A stretch of 64,000 nt of DNA from Actinoallomurus soli (GTDB lineage: Bacteria; Actinomycetota; Actinomycetes; Streptosporangiales; Streptosporangiaceae), in contig NZ_JAMXMV010000009.1 in assembly GCF_024055715.1 (NCBI RefSeq), positions 1-64,000 on the forward strand, read 5' to 3'. Shown one piece after another: positions 17,515 to 26,173 of this stretch. The notes under the pieces are model-generated. The model was given only the letters and a program-made list of their open reading frames with translations, searched no databases and had not been told where the DNA came from. Within the stretch, counting starts at the first letter, position 1. Each line of letters begins with the position of its first letter. Made by a program: the position numbers and the translations under genes.

Positions 17515-17532
17515 GGCACCGGGCCGGGTGCC
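17515..17532 (-). terminator. hairpin directly after menD
   Basis: GGCACC and GGTGCC pair around GGGCCG immediately downstream of the menD stop, in the gap between two convergent operons. The stem is short (6 bp) but perfect. The rest of 17327-17514 holds nothing I recognise. Confidence 0.45.
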
Positions 17533-19194
17533 CTAGACGCCGAGGAGCGCCCGGACCGCGTCCTGCGCCGCGTCGCGCATCCGGGCGTGGAACTCGGCGT
17601 TGGCCGTGCGGTCGGTGCGCGCCTCGACGATCCGCAGGCCCTCCTTGGCCACGACCTTCGGCAGGTCGCTCAGCGACTCCAGCCGGGCGTACGGGATGCC
17701 GTGCGCCGCCGCGATCGAGGCGATGTCCACCTGGTGCGGCGTGGCGAAGACCCGCTCGAACGGCTCGGGGAACGACGCCTGCGGCAGCAGGGAGAAGATC
17801 CCGCCGCCGACATTGTTGATCACGATGATGGCCAGGTCGGGCCGCTGGTCCTGCGGTCCGATCACCAGGCCGTTCTGGTCGTGCAGGAACGCCAGGTCGC
17901 CCAGCAGGGCGTAGGCGCGGTTGCCGTGCGCCAGCGCCGCGCCCATCGCCGTCGAGATGAGGCCGTCGATGCCGCTCGCCCCGCGGTTGGCGAGGATGCG
18001 GATGCCCCGGCGCGGATGCATCGTCTGATCCAGGTCACGGATCGGCATGCTCGCCGCCGCCAGCAGCAGCGAGCCGCCGGGGATCGTCGCGACGAGGTCA
18101 CGGGCGAGCCGCGGCTCGGTCAGCTCGTCGGTGGAGTCCAGGACCGAGTCCACCGCGTTGCGCGCGATCAGGTCGGCGGTCCGCCAGGACTTCAACCACG
18201 AGTCGTCGCCCGACACGACCGGGATCTCCGCCTCCTGCGCCACCTGCGTGGCCGACCGCACCGGATCCGGCCAGCGCGCCAGCGACGGGGAGACCACGAC
18301 GTGCTGCTCGGCACGGCGCAGGAACGACAGCAGCGGACGGGACAGGCCCGGTTTGCCGAGCGTGACGACGACGTCCGGGTGGTGCCGGTCGACGAACTCC
18401 GGGACGCCCAGCAGGAAGTGGTGCGCCGACAGGGCGTGGTCACCGTAGCGGGCGTTGCCGTTCGGCTCGGCCAGCACGGGCCAGCCCGCCATCGACGCCG
18501 CCGCGACATAGCGCTTGACGTTCACCGCGCCGTCGCCGACGACGAGGACGCCGCGGCGGGTCGGGGGCACGTGCAGCACCGAGCCGGGCGTCGCCGCGCG
18601 CACCTTGGTCCAGGCGCCGTTGACGTCGCCTTCCAGGGGCTCGCACCAGTCCTCGTCCCCATCGGGGATCAGCGGCTCGCGGAACGCGAGGTTCAGGTGG
18701 ACCGGGCCCGGGTCGGGCTCCAGCGCGGCGTGCCAGGCGCGGCTGGCGAGCGACCGCCAGTACGCCACCATGCCGGGGCGCTCCTCCGGCACGCCGACCT
18801 CACAACTCCAGCGCGCCGCCGTGCCGTACAGCTTGACCTGGTCGATCGTCTGGTTGGCACCGGTGTAGCGCATCTCCGGCGGCCGGTCGGCCGTCAGGAT
18901 CAGCAGCGGCACCCCCGACTCGTGCGCCTCGACGACGGCCGGGTGGAAGTTCGCGGCGGCCGTCCCCGACGTGCAGATCACGGCGACCGGGCGGCCGCTG
19001 CGCTTGGCGATGCCCAGCGCCAGGAACGACGCCGACCGCTCGTCGATCCGCACGTGCAGCCGGATCTTCGACTGCTGGTACAGCGCCAGCGCCAGCGGCG
19101 CGGACCGTGAGCCGGGGGCCAGCACGGCGTCGGTCATCCCGCAGCGCATCAACTCGTCGACCAGCACGGTCGCCAGCGCGGTCGCCGGGTTCAT
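17533..19194 (-). CDS. menD: SEPHCHC synthase (MenD)
   Basis: The 553-residue thiamine-diphosphate enzyme joins isochorismate and 2-oxoglutarate to give 2-succinyl-5-enolpyruvyl-6-hydroxy-3-cyclohexene-1-carboxylate. The opening APGSRSAPLALAL is diagnostic for MenD. E52 in RIDERSASF is the ThDP-activating glutamate. The cofactor motif is GDLAFLHDQNG followed by INNVGGGIFSLLPQ. Length is normal. Its ATG overlaps the menC stop by 4 bp, making it the last gene of a menB-menC-menD operon. Confidence 0.96.
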   Translation of the reverse strand: MNPATALATVLVDELMRCGMTDAVLAPGSRSAPLALALYQQSKIRLHVRIDERSASFLALGIAKRSGRPVAVICTSGTAAANFHPAVVEAHESGVPLLILTADRPPEMRYTGANQTIDQVKLYGTAARWSCEVGVPEERPGMVAYWRSLASRAWHAALEPDPGPVHLNLAFREPLIPDGDEDWCEPLEGDVNGAWTKVRAATPGSVLHVPPTRRGVLVVGDGAVNVKRYVAAASMAGWPVLAEPNGNARYGDHALSAHHFLLGVPEFVDRHHPDVVVTLGKPGLSRPLLSFLRRAEQHVVVSPSLARWPDPVRSATQVAQEAEIPVVSGDDSWLKSWRTADLIARNAVDSVLDSTDELTEPRLARDLVATIPGGSLLLAAASMPIRDLDQTMHPRRGIRILANRGASGIDGLISTAMGAALAHGNRAYALLGDLAFLHDQNGLVIGPQDQRPDLAIIVINNVGGGIFSLLPQASFPEPFERVFATPHQVDIASIAAAHGIPYARLESLSDLPKVVAKEGLRIVEARTDRTANAEFHARMRDAAQDAVRALLGV

Positions 19195-20144
19195 CGCACG
19201 CCCTCGGCATCCGTCACCAGCGGAGCACCGCCCAGCTCACGCTGCGCCTCGGCCGCCCGGCGCCGCCACGCCGCTCCGTCGACCTCGTACCGCCGCAGGG
19301 CGTCCTCGTCGACCTCGGGACGGCGAACGTCGATCGCGCCGTCGGTCACCGTGAGCGGGTCGGCCACGACGTCGCCCTCCAGCAGCGAGAGGGTTCCCAG
19401 CCCGCAGGCGTACGGCAGTTCGGGCAGCGCGGCGGCCAGCGCGGCGCCCGCGGCGAGCCCGACCGAGGTCTCGACCGCGCTGGAGACGACCACGGGCAGC
19501 CCGCACGCCTCGGCCACGCGCAGTGCGGCGCGCACCCCGCCCAGGGGCTGCACCTTGAGCACGACGACGTCGGCGGCCTCAGCGGCCCGGACCCGCAGCG
19601 GGTCCTCCGCGCGGCGGATCGACTCGTCGGCGGCGATCGGCGTCTCGACGCGGCGGCGCACGGCGGCGAGCTCGTCCAGCGTCGCGCAGGGCTGCTCGGC
19701 GTACTCCAGCTCGCCGAGGAGCCGCAGCATGCGGACGGCGGTGTCGACGTCCCAGGCGCCGTTCGCGTCCACCCGGATCTTTCCGCCGGGGCCGAGCGCG
19801 TCGCGGACCGCCTCGACCCGCGCCACGTCGTCCGCCTCGGTCTGCCCGGGCTCGGCGACCTTCACCTTGGCCGTACGGCAGCCGGACGCGCCGGCGATCC
19901 GGTGGGCGGTCTCGGCGTCCACCGCCGGAACCGTGACGTTCACCGGGACGCGGGAACGCAACGGCGCCGGCCATCCGTCATGTGCCGCCTCCCGTGCCGC
20001 GGCGAGCCAGCGAGCGCACTCCTTCGGGCCGTACTCCGGAAAAGGGGAGAACTCCCCCCATCCGGCGGGGCCTCGCACCAGCATCCCCTCTCGCCGTGTC
20101 ACCCTGCGGAACCGCGTGCGCATCGGGATGGCGAACACGCGCAA
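19191..20144 (-). CDS. menC: o-succinylbenzoate synthase (MenC)
   Basis: The 317-residue enolase-superfamily enzyme dehydrates SHCHC to o-succinylbenzoate. Catalytic features are the Lys pair in AKVKVAE, metal ligands in VDANGAW, AEQP and AADES, and the second base in VVLKVQPLGG. The open frame extends 24 residues upstream, but family members begin at the RVFAIPMRTRF strand, so I chose the TTG there, which has an AGGGGGG site 9 nt upstream; a GTG two codons later is an alternative. It lies 79 bp after menB and overlaps menD by 4 bp. Confidence 0.92.
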   Translation of the reverse strand: MRVFAIPMRTRFRRVTRREGMLVRGPAGWGEFSPFPEYGPKECARWLAAAREAAHDGWPAPLRSRVPVNVTVPAVDAETAHRIAGASGCRTAKVKVAEPGQTEADDVARVEAVRDALGPGGKIRVDANGAWDVDTAVRMLRLLGELEYAEQPCATLDELAAVRRRVETPIAADESIRRAEDPLRVRAAEAADVVVLKVQPLGGVRAALRVAEACGLPVVVSSAVETSVGLAAGAALAAALPELPYACGLGTLSLLEGDVVADPLTVTDGAIDVRRPEVDEDALRRYEVDGAAWRRRAAEAQRELGGAPLVTDAEGVR

Positions 20145-20223
20145 TGGCCTGACCCCCCTGTCCAAGAACGCTGTTTCCCGCCTTACCTTAGGGCCGCGCG
20201 TTCCCGGCCCGTGCACGGGCCGG

Positions 20224-21123
20224 TCAGTAATACCAGGGGAAACGGGACCAGTCGGGGGCGCGCTTCTCCAGGAAGGAGTCGCGGCCCTCGGCGGCCTCGT
20301 CGGTCATGTACGCGAGCCGGGTCGCCTCACCGGCGAAGACCTGCTGGCCGACCAGCCCGTCGTCGATGAGGTTGAAGGCGTACTTCAGCATCCGCTGTGC
20401 GGTCGGGCTCTTGCCGTTGATCTTCCGGGCCCACTCCAGCGCGGTCCGTTCCAGCTCGGCGTGCGGTACGACGGCGTTGACCATGCCCATGCGGTGCGCG
20501 GTCTCGGCGTCGTACGTGTCGCCCAGGAAGAAGATCTCCCGCGCGAACTTCTGCCCCACCTGCCGGGCGAGGTACGCCGAGCCGAACCCGCCGTCGAAAC
20601 TGGCGACGTCCGCGTCGGTCTGCTTGAACCGCGCGTGCTCGCGGCTGGCCAGGGTCAGGTCCGCGACGACGTGCAGGCTGTGCCCGCCGCCGGCCGCCCA
20701 GCCGGGGACGACGCAGATCACGACCTTAGGCATGAACCGGATCAGCCGCTGCACCTCCAGGATGTGCAGCCGGCCCGCGCGGGCGGGGTCGATGGTGTCG
20801 GCCGTCTCGCCCTCGGCGTACCGGTAGCCGTCCCGGCCGCGGATCCGCTGGTCACCGCCCGAGCAGAACGCCCACCCGCCGTCCTTGGGCGACGGGCCGT
20901 TGCCGGTGAGCAGCACGCACCCGACGTCGCTGGACATCCGGGCGTGGTCGAGCGCGCGGTAGAGCTCGTCGACGGTGTTCGGCCGGAACGCGTTGCGCAC
21001 CTCGGGCCGGTCGAACGCGATGCGCACCGTGCCCTGGTCGACCGCCCGGTGGTACGTGATGTCGGTGAAGTCGAAGCCCTCGACCACCTTCCACGCGTCC
21101 GGGTCGAACAGCTCGGAGACCAT
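20224..21123 (-). CDS. menB: 1,4-dihydroxy-2-naphthoyl-CoA synthase (MenB)
   Basis: The 299-residue crotonase-fold enzyme cyclises o-succinylbenzoyl-CoA. Diagnostic segments are AFCSGGDQRIRG, the oxyanion region VPGWAAGGGHSLHVV, and FDGGFGSAYLARQVGQK, with the C-terminal RAPDWSRFPWYY typical of MenB. Length fits actinobacterial forms. It is the first gene of the minus-strand menB-menC-menD operon and is divergent from menE across 192 bp, so both promoters lie in that gap. Confidence 0.96.
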   Translation of the reverse strand: MVSELFDPDAWKVVEGFDFTDITYHRAVDQGTVRIAFDRPEVRNAFRPNTVDELYRALDHARMSSDVGCVLLTGNGPSPKDGGWAFCSGGDQRIRGRDGYRYAEGETADTIDPARAGRLHILEVQRLIRFMPKVVICVVPGWAAGGGHSLHVVADLTLASREHARFKQTDADVASFDGGFGSAYLARQVGQKFAREIFFLGDTYDAETAHRMGMVNAVVPHAELERTALEWARKINGKSPTAQRMLKYAFNLIDDGLVGQQVFAGEATRLAYMTDEAAEGRDSFLEKRAPDWSRFPWYY

Positions 21124-21270
21124 GCGGTGTTCCTTTCCAGCCCGCCGGCGGCCCGCTGCCTGCCGGCGCCCGCTCTATTCAAGCGCGTCGGCGGTGTGGC
21201 CCCGCAGGGGGCGTCCCCGGGACCGTCGTTCCCGAGGCTCGGGGTTCATTGTTCTCCGAGCGCCCGCCTT

Positions 21271-21281
21271 TACATAGTAAT
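21271..21281. promoter_or_regulatory. TTAC-n3-GTAA dyad in the menB-menE promoter gap
   Basis: TTACATAGTAA is a perfect interrupted dyad in the only AT-rich patch between the divergent menB and menE starts. Its wider context (GCCTTTAC..AGTAA.GTG) recurs near 55500 in front of a TetR gene. It may be a regulator site or simply a -10-like element. Confidence 0.35.
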
Positions 21282-21315
21282 GTGAAGAATCGATCAGGCT
21301 AGGCTGGTCGGCGTC

Positions 21316-22482
21316 ATGAGCCGAAGCCTGCACGCCGTCATCCTGCCGCCCGGGCCCCTGCTGTTCCGCCGCCTGGAGGCGGCGCTCGACGGCAGCGGCC
21401 CGGCGATCTGTCCCCTCTCCCCCGACCTGCCCGCCCCCGCCCTGACCCGGCTGCTCGACGTCCTCCGCCCCTCCCGGGTGGAGACCGAGGACGGGACACG
21501 GCGGTACGACTGCGACGGCGGCTGCGCGCCCGGCCCCGCCGTGGCCGACGAGACGGCCGTGCTGATCGCCACCTCCGGGTCGACCGGTACCCCGAAGGTC
21601 GTGGAACTGTCGGCGACCGCGCTGCGGCACTCCGCCTCGGCGACCCTGGCGCGGGTCGCCGCCGAGCCCGGCGACCGCTGGCTGTGCTGCGTGCCGACCA
21701 GTCACATCGCCGGCATCCAGGTGCTCGTGCGCTCCCTCGTCGCGGGCACCGACCCGGTGATACACCCGCGCTTCGACGTGTCGCGGGTCGCCGGCGCGGG
21801 CGCGGCCCACGTCTCGGTCGTGCCGACCCAGCTCCGCCGCCTCGTCGACGCAGGCGTCGACCTGAGCGGCTTCAGGTCGATCCTGCTCGGCGGGGCGGCG
21901 CCGCCGCCCGACCTGGTGGCGACGGCGCGCTCGCGCGGCGGCCGGGTCTTCACGACGTACGGGATGAGCGAGACCTGCGGCGGCTGCGTCTACGACGGCG
22001 CGCCCCTCGACGGCGTGTCCGTCGAGATCGGCGCCGACGGGCGCATCCGGCTGGCCGGACCGGTGCTGTTCGGCGGCTACCGGCTGCGGCCCGAGCTGAC
22101 CGCCGCCGTACGGGACGGCGCCTGGTTCGTCACGCAGGACCTGGGCGTGATCGAGGACGGCCGGCTGCGCGTGCGGGGCCGGGCCGACGACGTCATCGTC
22201 ACCGGCGGCGAGAAGGTCGTGGCGGGCGAGGTCGCGGCGGTGCTGGCCCGTCATCCCGGCGTACGGGACGTCGCCGTCGTCGGGCGGAGCGACCCCGAGT
22301 GGGGCCAGCGCGTGACGGCCGTCGTGGTCCCCGGCGAGGAGCCGCCGGACCTGGAGGAGCTCCGCGCCTGGGTGCGCGCGGAGCTCCCCGCGTACGCGGC
22401 GCCGCGTCAGGTCGAACTCGTCGGAGAGCTGCCGATGCTCCCCTCCGGCAAACCCGACCTGGAGCGGCTGCGCCGGGCCTGA
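21316..22482 (+). CDS. menE: o-succinylbenzoate-CoA ligase (MenE)
   Basis: The 388-residue member of the ANL adenylating family activates o-succinylbenzoate to its CoA ester, the MenB substrate. The AMP-binding P-loop is IATSGSTGTPK, the adenine motif is TTYGMSETCGG, and the hinge is RVRGRADDVIVTGGEKV, followed by the C-terminal lysine in LPMLPSGKPDLERL. It is shorter than typical MenE (about 450-490) because the N-terminal domain is compact, which is common in actinobacteria. The gene is divergent from menBCD and convergent with the RNase gene. Confidence 0.93.
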   Translation: MSRSLHAVILPPGPLLFRRLEAALDGSGPAICPLSPDLPAPALTRLLDVLRPSRVETEDGTRRYDCDGGCAPGPAVADETAVLIATSGSTGTPKVVELSATALRHSASATLARVAAEPGDRWLCCVPTSHIAGIQVLVRSLVAGTDPVIHPRFDVSRVAGAGAAHVSVVPTQLRRLVDAGVDLSGFRSILLGGAAPPPDLVATARSRGGRVFTTYGMSETCGGCVYDGAPLDGVSVEIGADGRIRLAGPVLFGGYRLRPELTAAVRDGAWFVTQDLGVIEDGRLRVRGRADDVIVTGGEKVVAGEVAAVLARHPGVRDVAVVGRSDPEWGQRVTAVVVPGEEPPDLEELRAWVRAELPAYAAPRQVELVGELPMLPSGKPDLERLRRA

Positions 22483-22488
22483 GGCGTC

Positions 22489-22902
22489 CTAGAGCTTGTA
22501 GAAGTCCGTGTAGTGGTTCGGCGAGAACCAGGTCGTGCCGGTGCTGCGGTTGACGACGATCCGGTAGGCGTCGCGCGCGGCGCCCTTGGCCCGGGAGTAC
22601 ACGTCGTACTCGTAGTAGGTGGCGCCGCTGGGCAGCTCGCCCTCACGGTTGTAGAACTGCCCGCCGGTGTAGTTGTACTTGCCGTCCGGCCAGGAGTACC
22701 AGCCGCTGGACGTCGGGTAGCCCTTGGAGGCCCAGATGGAGTCGGCCGAACGGGCGTCGGCGCAGCGCGAGATCGTGCAGGAGCTGTAGACCGACGCGTC
22801 GGCGTGGGTGATGCCGACCACGCCGGCCAGGGACGCGGTCGCCGCGACGGTGACGGCGATCCGGACCGGCCGAGTGGAGCGAGTGCGTTGGCGGGTGTGC
22901 AC
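22489..22902 (-). CDS. secreted guanyl-specific ribonuclease (N1/T1/Sa type)
   Basis: The 137-residue precursor has a Sec signal (Arg-rich start, then IAVTVAATASLAGVVG, cleavage likely near HADAS). The mature part matches RNase Sa-type enzymes: FYNREGELP, the catalytic Glu in TYYEYDVYSRA, the catalytic Arg in DAYRIVV, and the catalytic His in SPNHYTDFYKL. Two cysteines in SSCTISRC could pair. These enzymes cut RNA 3' of guanosine outside the cell. No barstar-type inhibitor gene adjoins it, as expected for a secreted enzyme. The ATG has a GGAGG site. Confidence 0.85.
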   Translation of the reverse strand: MHTRQRTRSTRPVRIAVTVAATASLAGVVGITHADASVYSSCTISRCADARSADSIWASKGYPTSSGWYSWPDGKYNYTGGQFYNREGELPSGATYYEYDVYSRAKGAARDAYRIVVNRSTGTTWFSPNHYTDFYKL

Positions 22903-23062
22903 GGAGCCTCCTTGTCAGGGGGACGGACACTCGCCATGATCAGACCTGTCAGGACCTCGATGAAGGCCCGAACCACCAAAAAATGGTGAATTCTTCCACT
23001 GATCGGCGTGACTTGACCGGACCGTGGCGCGGCTCAGCGGCCCTGCGGGTCTGGGAGAATCC

Positions 23063-23452
23063 GTGGTCGTGGTGGTACGCCCTGCATTCGTCCTCTTGGC
23101 GTTGATCGCCGCCGCGGGTTGCGCGAGTCAGCGCCACCCGCAGGCGCGGCCGAGCGCCTCCCTGGTGATCCCGACGCCCTCACCCTCCCCCACCGGCAGG
23201 CCGCGGCTCGCCCGGCCCGGCGCGGAGTGCGGCCAGGTCACCACCGTGACCGGCGGCCGCGCCACGGTGCAGGTCGTACGCGGACGGACCACCTGCGTCG
23301 AGGCGATGCGGGTCTTCGAGAAGTACAACGACCCGGACACTCCCGCGGAGGGCACGGCGGGTCTGGTGGTCATCGGGCACTGGACCTGCGGCACCAAGGG
23401 CACGATCACCACCTGCACCTCGAAGATCGCGACGATCCGGACCCATCCGTGA
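23063..23452 (+). CDS. small lipoprotein
   Basis: The 129-residue protein starts with a short hydrophobic signal and the lipobox LIAAAGC (Cys20), so it should be lipid-anchored to the outside of the membrane. A Pro/Ser-rich linker (IPTPSPSPTG) leads to a small domain with four cysteines (AECGQ, TTCVE, WTCGT, TTCTS) that probably form two disulphides. The pattern CGxxxxxxGxxxxVxVxRGxTTCxEAxRVFxxY resembles a recurring actinobacterial exported domain of unknown function. The GTG start has a GGGAG site. It is not in an operon with the sigma factor gene downstream, which has its own 270-bp leader. Confidence 0.75.
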   Translation: MVVVVRPAFVLLALIAAAGCASQRHPQARPSASLVIPTPSPSPTGRPRLARPGAECGQVTTVTGGRATVQVVRGRTTCVEAMRVFEKYNDPDTPAEGTAGLVVIGHWTCGTKGTITTCTSKIATIRTHP

Positions 23453-23722
23453 TCGCCGCACCCGACGGCCCTCACACCGAGTGAGGTCGGTCACACTCAG
23501 CAACGAGCCGTCGGCGAGGCTTCCCGCAGGTGAGGCGGGGGGCTGATAGCCTGTCCGGCCGGCGGGCGAGGGGGACTTTGCCGTACCCGGACGCGTGCAC
23601 ACGTGAAAGTTTTCGCTCTGCGGGAACAACCCGGACGCAATCGCGCGTTTCCGATAGTGCGCGCGCAAGCAGACGACATACGTCCCGTACCGCTAGGACA
23701 TCGAAGGGAGGGAGGTGTCCTC

Positions 23723-25057
23723 ATGCCGCGAACCGCTGCTGCGACCATGCCCGCAGGGCCGACGCCTTTCGAGGAGCTTCTCGACCGGGGCCGCTCTCAG
23801 GGGCACCTCTCACTGGACGAGGTGCGTGCTGCCTTCCACGAAGCCGGCATCACCCCCACCCAGGGTCGCTCCATCATTCGTGAGCTGACCGACGCCGGAG
23901 TCCGGCTGGCCAGTGAGGACAAGACCGAGGCCGCGTCCACCAAGAAGGGTACGGCCACTGTCAAGAAGGCCAGGCCCGCCCGCGCCAAGAGCAGGACCGC
24001 CGCCAAGGGGAAGGCCGCCAAGGCCGAGACCGAGGCGCCGCAGGCCGAGGCCGCGACCGACCCCGACACCATGGACGTCCCCGCCACCGAGCTCGAGTCC
24101 GACGACTACGAGGTCGACGCCCCCACCGACCTGGACGACCAGTCCTCGGTCATGGGCGACTCGGTGCACACCTACCTCAAGGCGATCGGCCGCCGGCAGC
24201 TGCTCACGGCGGCGCAGGAGGTCGAGCTCGCCAAGCGCATCGAGGCCGGGCTGTACGCCGAGCACAAGCTGGAGACCGAGACCGGGCTCTCCGAGAGCGA
24301 CCGCGAGGACCTCGAGCTCGTCGCCGAGGACGGGCGCCGGGCCAAGGCCCACATGCTGGAGGCGAACCTGCGGCTCGTCGTGTCGGTGGCCAAGAAGTAC
24401 GCCGACCGCGGCCTGTCGCTGCTCGACGTGGTGCAGGAGGGCAACCTCGGCCTGATCCGCGCGGTTGAGAAGTTCGACTACACCAAGGGTTACAAGTTCT
24501 CCACGTACGCGATGTGGTGGATCCGGCAGGCCATCCAGCGTGGCTTCGCCGACTCCGCCCGCACGATCCGGCTGCCCGTTCACGTCCTGGAGATGCTGAG
24601 CAAGCTCAGCCGGGTCGAACGGGACATGCACCAGCGGCTGGGCCGCGAGCCCACTCCGGAGGAGCTGGCCGTGGAGCTCGACAAGAGCCCCGCCCAGGTC
24701 CAGGAGCTGCTGCGGACCAGCCGCCAGCCGATCAGCCTGGACTCGACGATCGGCGAGGACGGCGAGACGCGCATCGGTGACCTCATCGAGGACACCGACA
24801 GCCCCGAGGCCTCCGAGCTGGTCGACCGCCAGCTGATGGCCGACCAGCTGCGCCGTGCGCTGTCCGTGCTCTCGCCGCGCGAAGAGAAGATCATGGCGAT
24901 GCGGTTCGGGCTGTACGACGGCACGCCCCGCACGCTCGACGAGATCGGCAAGCACCTCGGGCTGACCCGTGAGCGGATCCGCCAGCTCGAGAAGGAGTCG
25001 CTGTCCAAGCTGCGGCACCCGAGCAACGCCCAGCCGCTGCTCGACTTCGCCAGCTGA
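23723..25057 (+). CDS. sigA: principal sigma factor (SigA/HrdB)
   Basis: The 444-residue sigma-70 group 1 protein has a conserved N-terminal 1.1-like segment, an Ala/Lys-rich linker at about 70-110 that is typical of actinobacteria, region 1.2 (SVHTYLKAIGRRQLL), region 2 (MLEANLRLVVSVAKKYADRG, DVVQEGNLGLIRAVEKFDY, FSTYAMWWIRQAI), region 3 and region 4 (LDEIGKHLGLTRERIRQLE). It recognises the main housekeeping promoters. The ATG has a very strong GGAGGGAGG site; an upstream in-frame ATG at 23603 is less likely. A strong hairpin terminator follows. Confidence 0.97.
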   Translation: MPRTAAATMPAGPTPFEELLDRGRSQGHLSLDEVRAAFHEAGITPTQGRSIIRELTDAGVRLASEDKTEAASTKKGTATVKKARPARAKSRTAAKGKAAKAETEAPQAEAATDPDTMDVPATELESDDYEVDAPTDLDDQSSVMGDSVHTYLKAIGRRQLLTAAQEVELAKRIEAGLYAEHKLETETGLSESDREDLELVAEDGRRAKAHMLEANLRLVVSVAKKYADRGLSLLDVVQEGNLGLIRAVEKFDYTKGYKFSTYAMWWIRQAIQRGFADSARTIRLPVHVLEMLSKLSRVERDMHQRLGREPTPEELAVELDKSPAQVQELLRTSRQPISLDSTIGEDGETRIGDLIEDTDSPEASELVDRQLMADQLRRALSVLSPREEKIMAMRFGLYDGTPRTLDEIGKHLGLTRERIRQLEKESLSKLRHPSNAQPLLDFAS

Positions 25058-25077
25058 GCGGAACGAGCCGACCGCAG

Positions 25078-25115
25078 GAAGGCCCGCCGGGAGCACCCGC
25101 TCCCGGCGGGCCTTC
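25078..25115 (+). terminator. strong terminator after sigA
   Basis: A perfect 17-bp stem (left arm from GAAGGCCCGCC at 25078, right arm ending GGCGGGCCTTC at 25115) closes on an ACCC loop and is followed by a pyrimidine-rich run. It begins 20 bp after the sigA stop and also faces the convergent oxidoreductase gene. Confidence 0.85.
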
Positions 25116-25127
25116 GCCTTTCCCCCT

Positions 25128-26063
25128 CTAGGGCACGAGCACCGGGCGGCCGCGCAGGCCGCCCTTCTCCAGGAGCCGGTGGGCGGTCGCCGCCTCGGGG
25201 AGCGGGAACGTCCCCGCCACCCTCGTCGTGAGCCGCCCGTCGGCCGCGAGCAGCGCCAGCTCGGCCAGACGCGGTCCGTCCGCGCGGATCCACACGTTGA
25301 CGACCCGGGTGCCGCGCAACGCCGGCGGGGCCGCGCCGCCGACGACGGCCGCGAACGCGCCGCCGCCCCGGACGGCCTCCAGCGCGGGCAGGCCGACGAC
25401 GGCGGCGTCGAGCGCGGCGTCGACGCCGCCCGGCACGGCCGAGCGGACGGCCGCCGCCAACTCCCGGGTCCGGGGCACGAAGATCTCGGCCCCCAGGCGG
25501 CGCACGAGATCCTCGTCCCCCTCCCCCGCGACCGCGACGACGCGGAGCCCGCGCAGCGCGGCCAGTCCGGTGGCGAACCCGCCGACGGCACCGGCCGCGC
25601 CCGTGATCAGGATGGTCTGGCCGGCGCGGAGGTCGAGGCGGTCCAGGGCCTGGTCGGCGGTGAGGACGTTCAGCGGGAGCGTGGCCGCCTCCTCCGGGGA
25701 CAGCCCCGCCGGCGCCGGCGCCACGGCGTCAACGTCGAGGACGACCTGGTCGGCGTGGGTGCCCAGGGGGAGGTCGAGGCGGTCGGACAGCCCGATCACC
25801 TCCTCCCCCGGGGCGAACCGTGCCACTCCGGGACCGGTCGCCTCGACCACCCCGGCGACGTCCCAGCCGAGGCCGGTCACCTCGCGCGCCGCCATGATCC
25901 CACCCTGGACCAGGAGTCCGGCGCGGGTCGCGACGTCGACGGGGTTGACCGCGGCGGCGCGGACCCGGACGCGCACCTGGCCGGGTCCCGGTTCGGGAAC
26001 CGGGACCTCGGCGAGCTCCAGGGCCTCCGGGCCCCCGTAAGAACGAACGACGACCGCGCGCAT
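25128..26063 (-). CDS. NADP-dependent quinone oxidoreductase (MDR, zinc-free)
   Basis: The 311-residue MDR protein lacks zinc-ligand cysteines and resembles quinone oxidoreductases: AAAVNPVDVATRAG near residue 50, the WDVAGVVEATGPGV segment, and the nucleotide site ITGAAGAVGGFATGLAAL. It should transfer hydride from NADPH to a quinone or enone. The chosen ATG has an AGGAGG site; it is the usual MRAVVV family start. It is divergent from an HxlR regulator across about 110 bp carrying repeats, so it is probably induced by electrophiles through that regulator. Confidence 0.9.
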   Translation of the reverse strand: MRAVVVRSYGGPEALELAEVPVPEPGPGQVRVRVRAAAVNPVDVATRAGLLVQGGIMAAREVTGLGWDVAGVVEATGPGVARFAPGEEVIGLSDRLDLPLGTHADQVVLDVDAVAPAPAGLSPEEAATLPLNVLTADQALDRLDLRAGQTILITGAAGAVGGFATGLAALRGLRVVAVAGEGDEDLVRRLGAEIFVPRTRELAAAVRSAVPGGVDAALDAAVVGLPALEAVRGGGAFAAVVGGAAPPALRGTRVVNVWIRADGPRLAELALLAADGRLTTRVAGTFPLPEAATAHRLLEKGGLRGRPVLVP

Positions 26064-26129
26064 GGCGTAGTCCCTCCTGTGTGCCGGTATCGGGTACACG
26101 GGAAACCTACGGATTGCTACTCTCCACTG

Positions 26130-26154
26130 GGAAGTACGTACCTGGAAGTGCGTA
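26130..26154. promoter_or_regulatory. direct repeats / palindrome upstream of hxlR-type gene
   Basis: GGAAGTACGTA and GGAAGTGCGTA occur 14 bp apart, and GTACGTAC at 26134 is a perfect 8-bp palindrome. The element lies 20-44 bp upstream of the HxlR start, between the divergent genes. Confidence 0.45.
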
Positions 26155-26173
26155 GGACACCCGAGGGAGCGCC

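Noticed and set aside
23603-23722. Longer N-terminus for SigA starting at the upstream ATG
   Set aside because: The extension is unlike sigma factors, and the ATG at 23723 has a far better ribosome binding site.
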